DNA of 64,000 bases from Polynucleobacter sp. AP-Kaivos-20-H2 (GCF_018882215.1 NZ_JACVOX010000004.1:1-64000), one strand, 5' to 3'; shown: positions 15,608 to 25,359, numbered from the stretch's first letter. Notes: a model not told the origin generated them from the letters alone. Translations and numbers: made by a program.

Positions 15608-16690
15608 TCAAAGTTTCTTGCTAAAACTATATTGAGCAAATGCTTGCTCGGCCACATTAAACCACTGCGCCTCCATGCTTCTAAATGCACGGTAGTCCTC
15701 AAAAATCTTTTTGAATTGCGGATTCTTGGCAGACTCCTCTGCATACGTTTCTTGGCTTGCTTTAAAGCACGCATCTAGGATAGAAGTGTTGAACTTGCGA
15801 AGTACGGCGCCGTTTTGCAGGAGACGTTGTAATGCTGGCGGATTGAGCGCATCGTACTTTGCGCACATATCGGTATGGGCTTCGAAACAAGCCGACTCCC
15901 ATGCTGCCTGATAGGCAGGCGGCAAAGAATCCCACTGCTTTTTATTGACCAAGAAAGAAAGTCCGGCGGCACCCTCCCAGAAAGCTGGGTAGTAGTAATT
16001 CTTGGCAACCTTTGCCAGGCCTAGCTTTTCATCGTCATAGGGTCCAACAAATTCAGCAGCATCAATCGTGCCTTTTTCTAAAGCCGAATAAATCTCACCG
16101 GCCGGAAGCTGTTGTGGCACTACACCGAGTTTTGCAAGTACCTGCCCTGCAAATCCAGCGATACGGAATTTCAGGCCCTTCAGGTCTTCTGGTGATTTAA
16201 TTTCTTTGCGAAACCAGCCACCCATTTGCGTACCAGTTTGACCGCCTAAGAAATTCACAATGTTGTAGCTGGCATAGAGTTCGCGCATTAACTTCATACC
16301 ATTGCCATACAGCATCCAAGCCGATTGTTGGCGTGCGGTCAAACCAAATGGTGCAGCGGTATCGAATATGAAAGCACTGTTTTTACCAAGGTAGTAATAA
16401 CTCGCAGTGTGTCCGCACTCTACAGTGCCATTTTGTACGGCATCCAATACTTGTAGCGCTGGAACCACTTCACCAGCTGCAAATACCTTAACGTTAAATT
16501 TTCCGTCAGTAGCTTTACGCAAAGCGTTAGCAAATACTTCAGGCGTACCAAATAAAGTATCTAATGATTTAGGGAAGCTCGAAACCAGACGCCAATTCAG
16601 AGTTGGCAAACTTTGCGCAAGCGATGGCGCTGCTAAGGCGGCAGCTCCGGCACCAATTGTGGCTTTCTTTAAAAATGAACGTCTTTGCAT
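15608..16690 (-). CDS. TRAP transporter solute-binding protein (DctP family), Tat-type signal
   Basis: A 360-residue periplasmic binding protein of the DctP family, which delivers organic acids to TRAP transporters. The N-terminus MQRRSFLKKATIGAGAAALAAPSLAQ is a twin-arginine signal. Family residues include the TRAP motif region DLKGLKFRIAGFAGQVLAKLGVVPQQLPAGEIYSALEKGTID, of which RIAGFAGQVL carries the carboxylate-binding Arg. ATG 16690 is favoured since AAGGGG lies 8 bases ahead; GTG 16699 overlaps that site. No dctQ or dctM membrane gene lies in this window next to it, so it is an orphan or serves a distant transporter. Confidence 0.9.
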   Translation of the reverse strand: MQRRSFLKKATIGAGAAALAAPSLAQSLPTLNWRLVSSFPKSLDTLFGTPEVFANALRKATDGKFNVKVFAAGEVVPALQVLDAVQNGTVECGHTASYYYLGKNSAFIFDTAAPFGLTARQQSAWMLYGNGMKLMRELYASYNIVNFLGGQTGTQMGGWFRKEIKSPEDLKGLKFRIAGFAGQVLAKLGVVPQQLPAGEIYSALEKGTIDAAEFVGPYDDEKLGLAKVAKNYYYPAFWEGAAGLSFLVNKKQWDSLPPAYQAAWESACFEAHTDMCAKYDALNPPALQRLLQNGAVLRKFNTSILDACFKASQETYAEESAKNPQFKKIFEDYRAFRSMEAQWFNVAEQAFAQYSFSKKL

Positions 16691-16765
16691 TTCCGTCACC
16701 CCTTTTAAAAATAATGAAGTTTTATATTGATACTATTTTTAGTAGTCCGTATAGATTGTCTTGCT

Positions 16766-18112
16766 TTATTTTCCACCAACCGTCATTGAGCCCAATAAGA
16801 TTGATCCCGTTTCTTTAGCACCACGAATGAGGGTATCACTGCCAATTAACTGAATATCCATCAGCATATCGCGTAGATTGCCAGCGATGGTAACCTCTTC
16901 AACAGGATATTGAATAACTCCATTTTCAACCCAGTAACCAAATGCACCTCGTGAATAATCACCCGTCACGTAATTGACCCCCTGCCCCATTAATTCTGTC
17001 ACCAATAAACCGGTGCCCATTTCTTTTAATAGTGCAGGCAAGCCACCCTTAGGCGTTTTCTTACTTTGTAAAGTCAGGTGATGTGATCCACCAGCATTAC
17101 CGGTGGTTTTCATGCCCAACTTCCGAGCAGAATAAGTCGATAAAAAATAACCTTCGAGTATTCCTTTATCTACCACTGTTCTAGCAGAAGTTTTGACACC
17201 CTCCTCATCAAATGGCGCACTACCACTCATTGACTTCAGATGCGGATCTTCAAACAAGCTGATATGTTTGGGCAACACTTGCTTGCCCAGGCTATCGAGT
17301 AGAAAGCTGGAGCGGCGATACAAAGCACCGCCTGAAACAGCTTGTACTAGACCTCCCAATAAACCCGCAGCGAGAGGCGCCTCAAAGATCACCGGGCAAC
17401 GTCGAGTTGTCAAAGATCTAGCCTTGAGTCGTGACAAGGCTCTCTGAGCTGCATAGGTTCCGATTGCAGTAGGATCAGCCAACTCCTCAGGAATGCGAGA
17501 GCTGGAGTACCAATCGTCACGTTGCATGTGGGCTTTCTTGCCACCTTCGCTAGCGATTGGTGCGCAGGAAATATAGTGGCGAGAAAAAGGATAGCCACCC
17601 ATAAATCCATGGGACGTTCCCATCATGAAATGCGCATGGTGTGCGGATACCGATGCGCCATCACTATTCTGAATTTGTTTGCTCACTGAAAATGCCGCAC
17701 CCTCAGCACTACGTGCGATTTCTACGGCAGCAGCTGCATCAATATTCCATGGATGAAATAAATCTAAATCTAGCGGATTTTTTTCTAAGAGCTCAGCCTC
17801 AGCAGGACCTGCACATAAATCCTCTGCCGTGTGTTGTGCGATGTGATAGGCAGCATCTACCGTTGCCTTTAATGATGCTTTAGAGAAATCGCTAGTGCTG
17901 GCGTTACCGCGGTGATGACCCAAAAATACGGTGACCCCCACTTGCTTATCCAGACTTTGTTCGATAGTCTCGACCTCACCCTTACGAACAGTAACGGAGA
18001 GGCCTTGCCCCTCTGAAACCTCCGCTACGGCATCTGAGGCACCCCTTCTTTTGGCCTCTTTAAGCATGAAATCGATGATTTCTTGAAACTGGTTCGATGT
18101 GTATGTAAACAT
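16766..18112 (-). CDS. pmbA: Metalloprotease PmbA/TldE
   Basis: PmbA (TldE) forms a heterodimeric protease with TldD, known for maturing modified peptides and degrading the antitoxin CcdA. The 448-residue length is typical. Family features include the N-terminal RGASDAVAEVSEGQGLSVTVRKGEVETIEQ region (core GLSVTVRKGEVE), GMKTTGNAGGSHH, and the C-terminal GYWVENGVIQYPVEEVTIAGN. TldE lacks the catalytic zinc motif, which TldD supplies. It starts 26 bases from the divergent mogA start, so their promoters must be shared or overlapping. Confidence 0.94.
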   Translation of the reverse strand: MFTYTSNQFQEIIDFMLKEAKRRGASDAVAEVSEGQGLSVTVRKGEVETIEQSLDKQVGVTVFLGHHRGNASTSDFSKASLKATVDAAYHIAQHTAEDLCAGPAEAELLEKNPLDLDLFHPWNIDAAAAVEIARSAEGAAFSVSKQIQNSDGASVSAHHAHFMMGTSHGFMGGYPFSRHYISCAPIASEGGKKAHMQRDDWYSSSRIPEELADPTAIGTYAAQRALSRLKARSLTTRRCPVIFEAPLAAGLLGGLVQAVSGGALYRRSSFLLDSLGKQVLPKHISLFEDPHLKSMSGSAPFDEEGVKTSARTVVDKGILEGYFLSTYSARKLGMKTTGNAGGSHHLTLQSKKTPKGGLPALLKEMGTGLLVTELMGQGVNYVTGDYSRGAFGYWVENGVIQYPVEEVTIAGNLRDMLMDIQLIGSDTLIRGAKETGSILLGSMTVGGK

Positions 18113-18138
18113 ACCCTAATAATAGCTAGAATAGAAAC

Positions 18139-18771
18139 ATGAAGCATACAGAAGCCCTGAAACGAAACAGCCCCAATGAGGTCAAAATTGGCCTCATATC
18201 CATCTCGGATCGCGCCAGTAAAGGCGTCTATCAGGATGAGGGCATTCCTGCCCTACAAACCTGGCTCATTAAGGCCATGAGCAATCCCTGTGTTTTTCAT
18301 GAACGGCTCATTGCTGATGAGTCTGAAAGCATTACCGAGACAATTGTTGAACTAGTAGACGAGCTAGGCTGCGATCTAGTGCTCACTACAGGCGGTACTG
18401 GCCCCTCCAGAAGAGATGTCACCCCTGAGGCTACCCGTGAAGCCGGCACTCGTGAGATGCCTGGTTTTGGGGAGCAAATGCGTCAAATTAGCTTGAGTTT
18501 TGTGCCAACCGCCATTCTGTCTAGGCAGACAGCCGTCCTAAGAGAAATTGATGGTCATGCCGCCCTGGTCATTAACTTGCCCGGACAACCTAAGGCAATT
18601 GCAGAGACGCTTGAAGGCCTGAAGGATGAAAACGGCAAATCGATTGTTCCCGGCATCTTTGCAGCAGTGCCTTACTGCGTTGATTTAATTGGCGGTCCGT
18701 ATATCGAAACTGACGAAACCGTCATTAAAGTCTTTAGACCAAAAAGTGCTCTTAAGAAATCTGGAGCTTGA
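18139..18771 (+). CDS. mogA: Molybdopterin adenylyltransferase MogA
   Basis: MogA adenylylates molybdopterin before molybdenum insertion in cofactor synthesis. The 210-residue protein has the MoCF fold with KIGLISISDRASKGVYQDEGIPAL (core SISDRASKG), the loop VLTTGGTGPSRRDVTPEAT that binds the pterin, and NLPGQPKAI near the C-terminus. Length is normal. In many betaproteobacteria a DUF615 (yjgA) gene lies between pmbA and mogA; it is not present here. Confidence 0.93.
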   Translation: MKHTEALKRNSPNEVKIGLISISDRASKGVYQDEGIPALQTWLIKAMSNPCVFHERLIADESESITETIVELVDELGCDLVLTTGGTGPSRRDVTPEATREAGTREMPGFGEQMRQISLSFVPTAILSRQTAVLREIDGHAALVINLPGQPKAIAETLEGLKDENGKSIVPGIFAAVPYCVDLIGGPYIETDETVIKVFRPKSALKKSGA

Positions 18772-18787
18772 TTCGCTAACCATCAAT

Positions 18788-18813
18788 AAAAAGGTCCGCA
18801 TTGCGGACCTTTT
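18788..18813. terminator. Bidirectional terminator between mogA and orn
   Basis: A 10-bp near-perfect stem (AAGGTCCGCA with TGCGGACCTT) is flanked by A's on one side and T's on the other, so it can serve both convergent genes. Confidence 0.88.
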
Positions 18814-18825
18814 CGCTTGAGACAA

Positions 18826-19446
18826 CTATTGAGGAAGCGGCACAATAAACTTCTCGCGGTAATACTTCAGCTCTTCGATAGACTCTTCTATGTCTGCTAA
18901 TGCTGTATGCGCCTGGTTCTTTGTGAAGCCTTTCACCAACTCAGGATGCCAACGCTTACAGAGCTCTTTCAAAGTAGAAACATCAATATTTCGATAATGA
19001 AAGTAAGCCTCTAACTTCGGCATGTACTTCGCCATAAAGCGTCTGTCTTGCCCAATCGTATTGCCACACATTGGAGCGATGCCAGCCTTAATATATTTTT
19101 TCAAGAAAGCAATGCACTCTGCCTCCACTGTTGCCTCATCTAGAGTGGATGCCTTCACCTTATCGATCAAACCAGAGCGCCCATGCGTACCTTTATTCCA
19201 GGCATCCATGGCATCCAAAACGGCATCTTCCTGATGCACTACCCAGACTGGGGCCGTGGCAATAGTATTGAGGTGGGCATCCGTCACGATGATGGCAATT
19301 TCCAGAATCCGTTCGGTTTCCGGATTTAGGCCTGACATCTCCATATCTACCCAAATCAGGTGTTCATTAGCTGGTGCTTCCTTGGTTGCCGCCGTGACTG
19401 CTGCTGTGGCTGCTCCTGTGGCTGTAGTGTTAGTTTGCTCGCTCAT
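18826..19446 (-). CDS. orn: Oligoribonuclease
   Basis: Orn degrades very short RNAs (mostly dinucleotides) to mononucleotides and is usually essential. The catalytic core has the DEDDh exonuclease signature beginning [22 protein letters not shown], then [20 protein letters not shown] and the final [18 protein letters not shown] with His and Asp. The 206-residue product has about 25 extra N-terminal residues rich in Thr and Ala before the conserved start. No internal Met precedes the first catalytic Asp, so an upstream start is needed. It diverges from the M48 gene with 15 bases between starts. Confidence 0.94.
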   Translation of the reverse strand: MSEQTNTTATGAATAAVTAATKEAPANEHLIWVDMEMSGLNPETERILEIAIIVTDAHLNTIATAPVWVVHQEDAVLDAMDAWNKGTHGRSGLIDKVKASTLDEATVEAECIAFLKKYIKAGIAPMCGNTIGQDRRFMAKYMPKLEAYFHYRNIDVSTLKELCKRWHPELVKGFTKNQAHTALADIEESIEELKYYREKFIVPLPQ

Positions 19447-19461
19447 ATCTATAATGATCTC

Positions 19462-20715
19462 ATGACATTCACAATTGTTTTTCTAATTGCCTTTATTGCT
19501 AGCTTTGGCTTACGCCATTGGCTCTCCCAACGTCAAATTCGCTATGTGGCACAGCATCGTAATGCCGTACCCGCAGATTTTGCTGAAAAAGTGACTTTAG
19601 CTGAACATCAAAAAGCAGCTGACTACACCATCGCTAAATTGCGTCTTGGTATTTTAGAGAATGGGGTCAGCGCCATCATTTTAATTGGCTTCACCTTATT
19701 GGGTGGGCTACAGATTCTAAACCTAGCATTACTACAATTTTTGGGCGAAGGCATCGCTCAACAAATTGCCCTGCTGGTTTCCGTCGTGATCATTTCTGGC
19801 GTGATTGATATGCCTTTCTCTTGGTACAAGCAGTTCCATTTAGAGGAACGCTTTGGATTTAACCGCATGGGTAAAAAACTATTCTTCACGGATATGATTA
19901 AAGGAATGGCAGTAGGCGGCGCCATTGGTATTCCATTACTCTGGGTCATCCTGACATTGATGGCCAAGGCTGGTGATTTATGGTGGCTTTGGGCATGGGC
20001 AGTATTGACAGCATTTAGCTTGCTCATGCAGTGGATCTTCCCCACTTTTATAGCACCCCTCTTCAATAAGTTTCAACCCTTAGAGGATGGACCTTTAAAA
20101 ACACAGATTGAAGCGCTACTAAAACGCTGCGACTTTGCGAGCCAGGGCCTATTTGTGATGGATGGCAGTAAACGTAGCGCTCACGGCAATGCATTCTTTG
20201 CCGGCATGGGTAAAGCCAAGCGCATTGTATTTTTTGACACCTTGATTGAAAAGCTCAATCCGGGCGAGGTAGAGGCGGTTCTCGCACATGAGCTTGGCCA
20301 TTTCAAATGCAAACATATTCGTAAACGTCTCTTGGTCTCGTTCGCTCTCAGCTTTGCGATGTTTGCTCTATTGGGTTGGATCAGCACCAAAGTCTGGTTC
20401 TACACTGACTTAGGCGTGATGCCTAACCTCAATGGTTATAACGGTGGCCTCGCATTGGCACTCTTTATGCTGGTCTCTCCAGTCTTTAGCTTTTTCTTCA
20501 CACCACTTTCTAGCTTGGCCTCACGCAAGCATGAGTACGAAGCGGATGGATTTGCTGCCGAGAAATCTTCCGCAAAAGATTTAATTGCGGCACTAGTGAA
20601 GTTATATCAAGATAATGCCTCGACCCTCACGCCCGATCCGATCTATACGGCTTTCTATAGCTCGCATCCACCTGCGCCCTTGCGCATTGCTAACTTACAG
20701 CGGTTTAGCTCATAA
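19462..20715 (+). CDS. M48 family membrane metalloprotease (Ste24/CAAX-type)
   Basis: The 417-residue inner-membrane protease has the zinc motif [10 protein letters not shown] in the C-terminal half, with the third ligand Glu expected in [10 protein letters not shown]. About six to seven hydrophobic segments surround it, as in Ste24-type enzymes, which cleave membrane proteins or prenylated peptides in eukaryotes; bacterial members act in membrane protein quality control. The open frame extends upstream to 19360 through a Cys-rich translation of the antisense of orn. ATG 19462 gives the proper hydrophobic N-terminus. The stop is 2 bases before rsgA. Confidence 0.91.
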   Translation: MTFTIVFLIAFIASFGLRHWLSQRQIRYVAQHRNAVPADFAEKVTLAEHQKAADYTIAKLRLGILENGVSAIILIGFTLLGGLQILNLALLQFLGEGIAQQIALLVSVVIISGVIDMPFSWYKQFHLEERFGFNRMGKKLFFTDMIKGMAVGGAIGIPLLWVILTLMAKAGDLWWLWAWAVLTAFSLLMQWIFPTFIAPLFNKFQPLEDGPLKTQIEALLKRCDFASQGLFVMDGSKRSAHGNAFFAGMGKAKRIVFFDTLIEKLNPGEVEAVLAHELGHFKCKHIRKRLLVSFALSFAMFALLGWISTKVWFYTDLGVMPNLNGYNGGLALALFMLVSPVFSFFFTPLSSLASRKHEYEADGFAAEKSSAKDLIAALVKLYQDNASTLTPDPIYTAFYSSHPPAPLRIANLQRFSS

Positions 20716-20717
20716 GG

Positions 20718-21731
20718 ATGGAGCAATTTCATGCGCTACTCATTGCCTCCTACGGAAGGCATTATTTAGCGCAGCGTTTAATTGCAGATGCTGCTGGTCA
20801 AGAATCACCTGATGGTCCATTAATACAAGTCAGCACTCCAGCTAAGCAACATATCGGTGCTGTGGGTGATCGCATGTTGCTTGAAATGACTTCAGCTGAT
20901 CAAGCACGCATTATCCAAATTGAGCCCCGAGAAAATCTCCTCTATCGCTCGGATGCCTTCAAGAGCAAGTTGATTGCCTCGAATGTAGATCAAATCTTGG
21001 TAGTACTTGCTACTCAACCCGCTTTCTCGCCAGACTTATTGGGAAGAGCAGTAGTAGCTGCTGAAGCCAATCAAATTGGTCTCCATATTTTGCTTAACAA
21101 GTGTGACCTTAAAGACAATCTTGAGCACGCACGCAAAATCATCGCGCCCTATGCTCGCATGGGATATCAAGTCAGCGAAGTCTCTGCCAAATTTGATCCA
21201 GCCTCAATCGATTCCTTGCAGTCTGCTCTACAGGGCAAGATCTCTGTCTTTGTAGGCCAATCAGGTATGGGCAAGTCCAGCCTATTAAATGCTTGGATAC
21301 CGAATGCGGCCGCACTGACCCAAGAATATTCTGTGCGCTTAGATACCGGCAAACACACTACTACTGCATGCCGTTATTTTGAATTGCCTGAGGCTTGGGG
21401 CAGAGATGCCACAGGTAAGCTTGGCGCTTTGATTGATTCACCAGGCTTTCAGGAGTTTGGTTTGGCGCACATGTCTGTTAGTGAATTGCAGCATGCCTTT
21501 AGGGAATTTAAAGACTTGCTTGGAAAGTGCCGCTTTCATAACTGCGCGCATTTGACTGAGCCAGATTGCGCAGTAAGAGAAGCGGTAGATAGAAATGAAA
21601 TAGCGCCAGAAAGACTGGCGCTATTTAGACAGCTGCACTCAGATTCAAAAACAGCTGATGTACAAATTCAGGGAATTAGCCAAGCCAAAGAGCGATGGTC
21701 AGCATTAGCAACAAAGCCATCCAAGCGATAA
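20718..21731 (+). CDS. rsgA: Ribosome small subunit-dependent GTPase A
   Basis: RsgA is a late 30S assembly GTPase that checks the decoding centre. The 337-residue protein shows the circularly permuted order: an N-terminal OB domain, G4 (LNKCDL) before G1 (GQSGMGKSSLLN) and G3 (DSPGFQEFGL). The C-terminal zinc site CRFHNCAHLTEPDC follows. Length is usual. It is probably cotranscribed with the M48 gene. Its 3' end overlaps that of the convergent CobD/CbiB-like gene by 56 bases. Confidence 0.94.
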   Translation: MEQFHALLIASYGRHYLAQRLIADAAGQESPDGPLIQVSTPAKQHIGAVGDRMLLEMTSADQARIIQIEPRENLLYRSDAFKSKLIASNVDQILVVLATQPAFSPDLLGRAVVAAEANQIGLHILLNKCDLKDNLEHARKIIAPYARMGYQVSEVSAKFDPASIDSLQSALQGKISVFVGQSGMGKSSLLNAWIPNAAALTQEYSVRLDTGKHTTTACRYFELPEAWGRDATGKLGALIDSPGFQEFGLAHMSVSELQHAFREFKDLLGKCRFHNCAHLTEPDCAVREAVDRNEIAPERLALFRQLHSDSKTADVQIQGISQAKERWSALATKPSKR

Positions 21732-22635
21732 CTAAGCGCCATACTAATCCTACTGCAGAGCGCATCGTACGCTCAGTAGGCTCAAGACCTACTTCATAAA
21801 TAACCGGTTCACCAGCTTCAGCCATACGCAAAGCTTCATCACTATCAGGCTCGCTCATTGGCTCACCAAGACGCACACCCAATGCACCGCTGCCTGCTGC
21901 CAAAATTACTGCAGACAAAGAGTCTGACCACTTTTGCGTGAGATAGCGCCAGCCATATACAGCGCCCTCGAAGTTGCCAACAATGGCAAAGCCCATTGCG
22001 GTAATGCGCGCAGGAACCCAATCCAAAACGTAGAAGAAATGACGGGCAGATTCGCTGAGGTTAAAGTCACCACGCTCTGACCAACGTTGAGAGGCAATAT
22101 CAGCCAAGCGGTAGAGCACAACACCAGCCGGGCCCATTGGCATCATGAACCAGAACAACACACCAAACACATGGTGGTGTGAACCGATGATGGCGCGCTC
22201 TAGTGCCAAAGAAATCACTTCAGTCTCGGAAAGATTGGAAGTGTCCAATTCAGGGCCATACCACTCACCCAAGGCTGCACGTGCAGCAGGTAAGTCATGC
22301 GCTTCAATTGCTTCATGCACGGCAGTAAAAGAATGACTGAACTGACGAAAACCAAAAAACAAATAAGCGATAACGATATTCCAAAGAAAACCCAAGATTG
22401 GATAAGTCACCATACAAGTGACATACACAATGAAGACTAAAAAAGTTGGCAGTATGAAGGCCACCAAGCAGGCCATGCGAGCACCGATAGGGCTTGCACC
22501 GTCTTCAGTCTTACCACCGAACTCAGCGGCGACCCAGTCTAACCAGCGAGCGCATACACGCGCAATCCAATGGCTTGAAGTGACTGGGCGGTATTGCTCA
22601 GCAATGAGGGCGAAGAGAATAGAAAAGAAAGTCAT
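21676..22635 (-). CDS. CobD/CbiB family membrane protein
   Basis: A 319-residue membrane protein of the CobD/CbiB (AmpE-like) family. It has an N-terminal hydrophobic helix then WIARVCARWLDW, several middle membrane segments (MACLVAFILPTFLVFIVYV region), the HHVFGVLFWFMMPMGPAGVVLYRLAD helix and a final C-terminal helix. In cobalamin makers CobD attaches aminopropanol to cobyric acid, but no other B12 gene is in the window, so a regulatory or unassigned role as in AmpE is equally possible. It overlaps the Nudix gene by 4 bases upstream and rsgA by 56 bases at the 3' ends. Confidence 0.84.
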   Translation of the reverse strand: MTFFSILFALIAEQYRPVTSSHWIARVCARWLDWVAAEFGGKTEDGASPIGARMACLVAFILPTFLVFIVYVTCMVTYPILGFLWNIVIAYLFFGFRQFSHSFTAVHEAIEAHDLPAARAALGEWYGPELDTSNLSETEVISLALERAIIGSHHHVFGVLFWFMMPMGPAGVVLYRLADIASQRWSERGDFNLSESARHFFYVLDWVPARITAMGFAIVGNFEGAVYGWRYLTQKWSDSLSAVILAAGSGALGVRLGEPMSEPDSDEALRMAEAGEPVIYEVGLEPTERTMRSAVGLVWRLVIAWMALLLMLTIALWLG

Positions 22636-23375
22636 ACTTTTAATAAATGATAAAGGTTACGCAACATTCCCGCAGTGGCACCCCAAATAAAGCGGTTCTC
22701 ATAAGGCATTGAATAAAAACGTCGTCCACCCTGCTCACTTTGCCACAATCTGACTTGATGATTAGCGGGATCTAACAAAAAACTTAGGGGCACCTCAAAG
22801 ACATCGGCCACCTCAAACTCGTCTAAGACATATTCTGCGTGAGCTTGGACCAATCCTACTACTGGTGTAACGCTATAGCCAGAAACAGTTAAATACTGTG
22901 GCAAATGACCAATAATCTCCACTCGCCCAGGATCTAATCCGATCTCTTCTTTGCTCTCACGCAAGGCGGTCTCATTAGGACTTTGATCCTCAGGATCCAT
23001 ACGACCCCCTGGAAAACTAATTTGGCCTGCATGATCGCGCAAATGATTGGTTCTTTGCGTGAGCAATACTGACAAACCATCCTCCTTCAATAGAAGTGGA
23101 ATCAGTACTGCTGCTTTAGTGACTTTTCCGACTGCTTGGCGCTTAGCAATAATGTCAGCCGCAATGACATGACGATTTTCATCGGTAATCTCCGGCTCCC
23201 ATTGGGGCGGTGATTGCAAACGCGCTTTTAAACCAGTGGGCTCCAAAAATTCTGGTGCTACCTTTTTTTCACCAGCACACACCGCATGAATCGGAATTGC
23301 CTGTGCATCAAACCCTGAAGGCGCAGCAACATTGATTGCATTATCTTCAGGTGTTGAGGTCTTGGGCATATTCAT
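22632..23375 (-). CDS. CoA pyrophosphatase, Nudix family
   Basis: The 247-residue protein has the Nudix box GGRMDPEDQSPNETALRESKEEIGL (core ALRESKEEIG) preceded by LLTQRTNHLRDHAGQISFPGG, the UPF0035 pattern specific to CoA-hydrolysing Nudix enzymes. It would cleave CoA or acyl-CoA to 4'-phosphopantetheine derivatives and 3',5'-ADP. An N-terminal extension of about 60 residues precedes the domain. It is cotranscribed with, and overlaps by 4 bases, the CobD/CbiB-like gene. Confidence 0.9.
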   Translation of the reverse strand: MNMPKTSTPEDNAINVAAPSGFDAQAIPIHAVCAGEKKVAPEFLEPTGLKARLQSPPQWEPEITDENRHVIAADIIAKRQAVGKVTKAAVLIPLLLKEDGLSVLLTQRTNHLRDHAGQISFPGGRMDPEDQSPNETALRESKEEIGLDPGRVEIIGHLPQYLTVSGYSVTPVVGLVQAHAEYVLDEFEVADVFEVPLSFLLDPANHQVRLWQSEQGGRRFYSMPYENRFIWGATAGMLRNLYHLLKV

Positions 23376-23388
23376 ATTCTAAGGCAAC

Positions 23389-23415
23389 AAAAAAGGCGAC
23401 CGAGGCCGCCTTTTT
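23389..23415 (-). terminator. Rho-independent terminator after rplS
   Basis: On the minus strand the stem AAAAAGGCG pairs with CGCCTTTTT across an 8-base loop and ends in T's. It closes the rpsP-rimM-trmD-rplS operon. Confidence 0.88.
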
Positions 23416-23433
23416 AAATCAAGTCAGCATTAA

Positions 23434-23826
23434 TTATGCGGCTGGAGTTGCTACTGCTACTTTACGTGCAGGAAGCTTCTCTTTAATACGTGCAGACTTA
23501 CCTGAACGATCACGCAAGTAGTACAACTTAGCACGACGTACATCACCACGACGCTTCACTTCAATGCTAGCGATCAATGGTGAGTAAGTTTGGAATGTAC
23601 GCTCTACACCTTCGCCAGATGAAATCTTGCGAACGATGAAGCTGGAATTGAGTCCGCGATTGCGCTTTGCAATCACAACACCTTCAAACGCCTGAGTACG
23701 CTTACGCGCACCTTCAACAACGTTCACGCCAACAACTACTGTATCGCCAGGAGCAAAGCTCGGCAAAACCTTGTTAGCACTTAAGCGAGCAATTTCTTCT
23801 TGCTCAATTTTTTCAATTAAATTCAT
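23434..23826 (-). CDS. rplS: 50S ribosomal protein L19
   Basis: L19 lies at the 30S-50S interface. The 130-residue protein shows [39 protein letters not shown] and [25 protein letters not shown], all L19 signatures, with a slightly longer Ala-rich C-terminus (VAVATPAA). It is last in the rpsP operon. Confidence 0.98.
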   Translation of the reverse strand: MNLIEKIEQEEIARLSANKVLPSFAPGDTVVVGVNVVEGARKRTQAFEGVVIAKRNRGLNSSFIVRKISSGEGVERTFQTYSPLIASIEVKRRGDVRRAKLYYLRDRSGKSARIKEKLPARKVAVATPAA

Positions 23827-23962
23827 TTTTAATCCTTAAACATCTTATCAGCGTTTAATCCCGAGACCTAAATCAACGGACCTAATAGAGGATGCAGTTA
23901 AAACAATTTCACTAAACCAAAAACTAAACCACCTATTCACCACTGCACACTACTGAAAGTAT

Positions 23963-24709
23963 TTACAGAGAGCGAAGAAATTGTTCATCTTCTCGGGTTA
24001 GCAACCCTTTGGCTCTGGCCGATTCAATTAAGTCCGGCCTTAACCTGAACGTCAGCTCTAAAGACTTCTGCCGACGCCAATCCGCTATTTTAGCGTGATG
24101 TCCGCCTAAAAGCACGTCTGGGACAGATAAATTTTCATATATTTCGGGGCGGGTGTAGTGCGGATAGTCCAAAAGACCGTTCATAAAGCTATCCTGGGTG
24201 GCAGATTCGCCATCTCCAAGCGCCCCTGGAATCAATCTAATCACCGCATCCATCATCGCCATAGCGGGAATTTCGCCCCCAGAAAGCACAAAATCACCGA
24301 TAGAAAGCTGTAAATCGACGTTTCGGTCGACAAAACGTTGGTCAATAGCCTCATATCGACCACAAATAAAGCTCAAATTGCCGTAATCCAGGATATCTGC
24401 CGCTATCTTCTGAGAAAAACGCTCGCCCTGGGGTGCCAATAAGCAAATTGGGCCTGATTTGATGTTTGCCGCCTGATGGGCTGCCTTAATTCCGGCGACT
24501 GTATCTTCTAAGGGCTTGGCCAGCATCACCATGCCAGGTCCACCGCCATAAGCACGGTCGTCCACTGTTTTACGAGGATCAGCGCAAAAGTCACGAGGAT
24601 CCCAAAGATGAACGCTGGCTAATGATTGTCCACATGCGCGACCAGTAATGCCCCACTGTGTCAATGCAGAGAACATTTCCGGAAACAAGGTGACTACATC
24701 AAAGCGCAT
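23963..24709 (-). CDS. trmD: tRNA (guanine37-N1)-methyltransferase TrmD
   Basis: TrmD methylates G37 of several tRNAs to prevent +1 frameshifting. The 248-residue protein has the SPOUT knot with the SAM-binding LLAPQGERFSQKIA and FICGRYEAIDQRF, then LSIGDFVLSGGEIPAM. The RAYGGGPGMVML loop near residue 55 is also diagnostic. It sits between rimM and rplS, with 136 bases before rplS that hold no visible gene. Confidence 0.98.
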   Translation of the reverse strand: MRFDVVTLFPEMFSALTQWGITGRACGQSLASVHLWDPRDFCADPRKTVDDRAYGGGPGMVMLAKPLEDTVAGIKAAHQAANIKSGPICLLAPQGERFSQKIAADILDYGNLSFICGRYEAIDQRFVDRNVDLQLSIGDFVLSGGEIPAMAMMDAVIRLIPGALGDGESATQDSFMNGLLDYPHYTRPEIYENLSVPDVLLGGHHAKIADWRRQKSLELTFRLRPDLIESARAKGLLTREDEQFLRSL

Positions 24710-24744
24710 ATCGGTAATTAATTTTGAAATTGATCTTTGCGTTC

Positions 24745-25311
24745 TTATTGCCAGTCAGACTGCCAATCAAGAGTAATCGTTTTATTTGGCAAGTCGACGT
24801 TTTGCACTACTTCTTTTACAAACGGCACTAAATACACAATCGTTTTAGTTACTGGATTACCAATTGCGATAACGCCATGTGCACCATTCTCAGTAACATC
24901 AATCACTTCACCAAGGGCTTCGCCTTGCAAATTCACGGCATTGCAACCAATTAGATCAACCCAGTAATAGGAATCACTATCTGCCTTTGGAAACGCATCG
25001 CGCGCCACCAAGATACGAGAACCTTTTAATGCGAGCGCCTGATCACGATCGCTTACACCCTCTAGCGACATCACAACATTGCCGCTGTGCATCTTGGCAC
25101 TTTTCACTTTGTATTGTGTCAAGGAAGCTTGTTCTAGAGACGCAGAAACGCCCGCATCCCTACGAGGGATCAGAGACAGCCAAATAGATCTAGAAGAAAG
25201 AAGTGCTACAGGCTCTGATGAGTGAGGTCTTACCTTCACTTGGCCTTGCAAACCTTGCGCCTCAGATATGGCGCCAAGCTCAATCAAATCATTCAGGGAA
25301 GGCGTACTCAT
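24745..25311 (-). CDS. rimM: Ribosome maturation factor RimM
   Basis: RimM assists 30S head assembly through S19. The 188-residue protein begins with the family motif ELGAISEAQGLQGQVKVRPHS, then a PRC-barrel C-terminal part with YYWVDLIGCNAVN, GEVIDVTENGAHGVIAIG and a final VPFVKEVVQNVDL. It is 92 bases after rpsP, and that gap contains a long RNA hairpin. Confidence 0.96.
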   Translation of the reverse strand: MSTPSLNDLIELGAISEAQGLQGQVKVRPHSSEPVALLSSRSIWLSLIPRRDAGVSASLEQASLTQYKVKSAKMHSGNVVMSLEGVSDRDQALALKGSRILVARDAFPKADSDSYYWVDLIGCNAVNLQGEALGEVIDVTENGAHGVIAIGNPVTKTIVYLVPFVKEVVQNVDLPNKTITLDWQSDWQ

Positions 25312-25359
25312 TTGTAAGACACCTTATTTTCCCAAAATAGAACTACTATAAATTCTGCC

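Noticed and set aside
19360-19461. N-terminal extension of the M48 protease
   Set aside because: It reads as a Cys-rich antisense translation of orn; the hydrophobic family start is at 19462.
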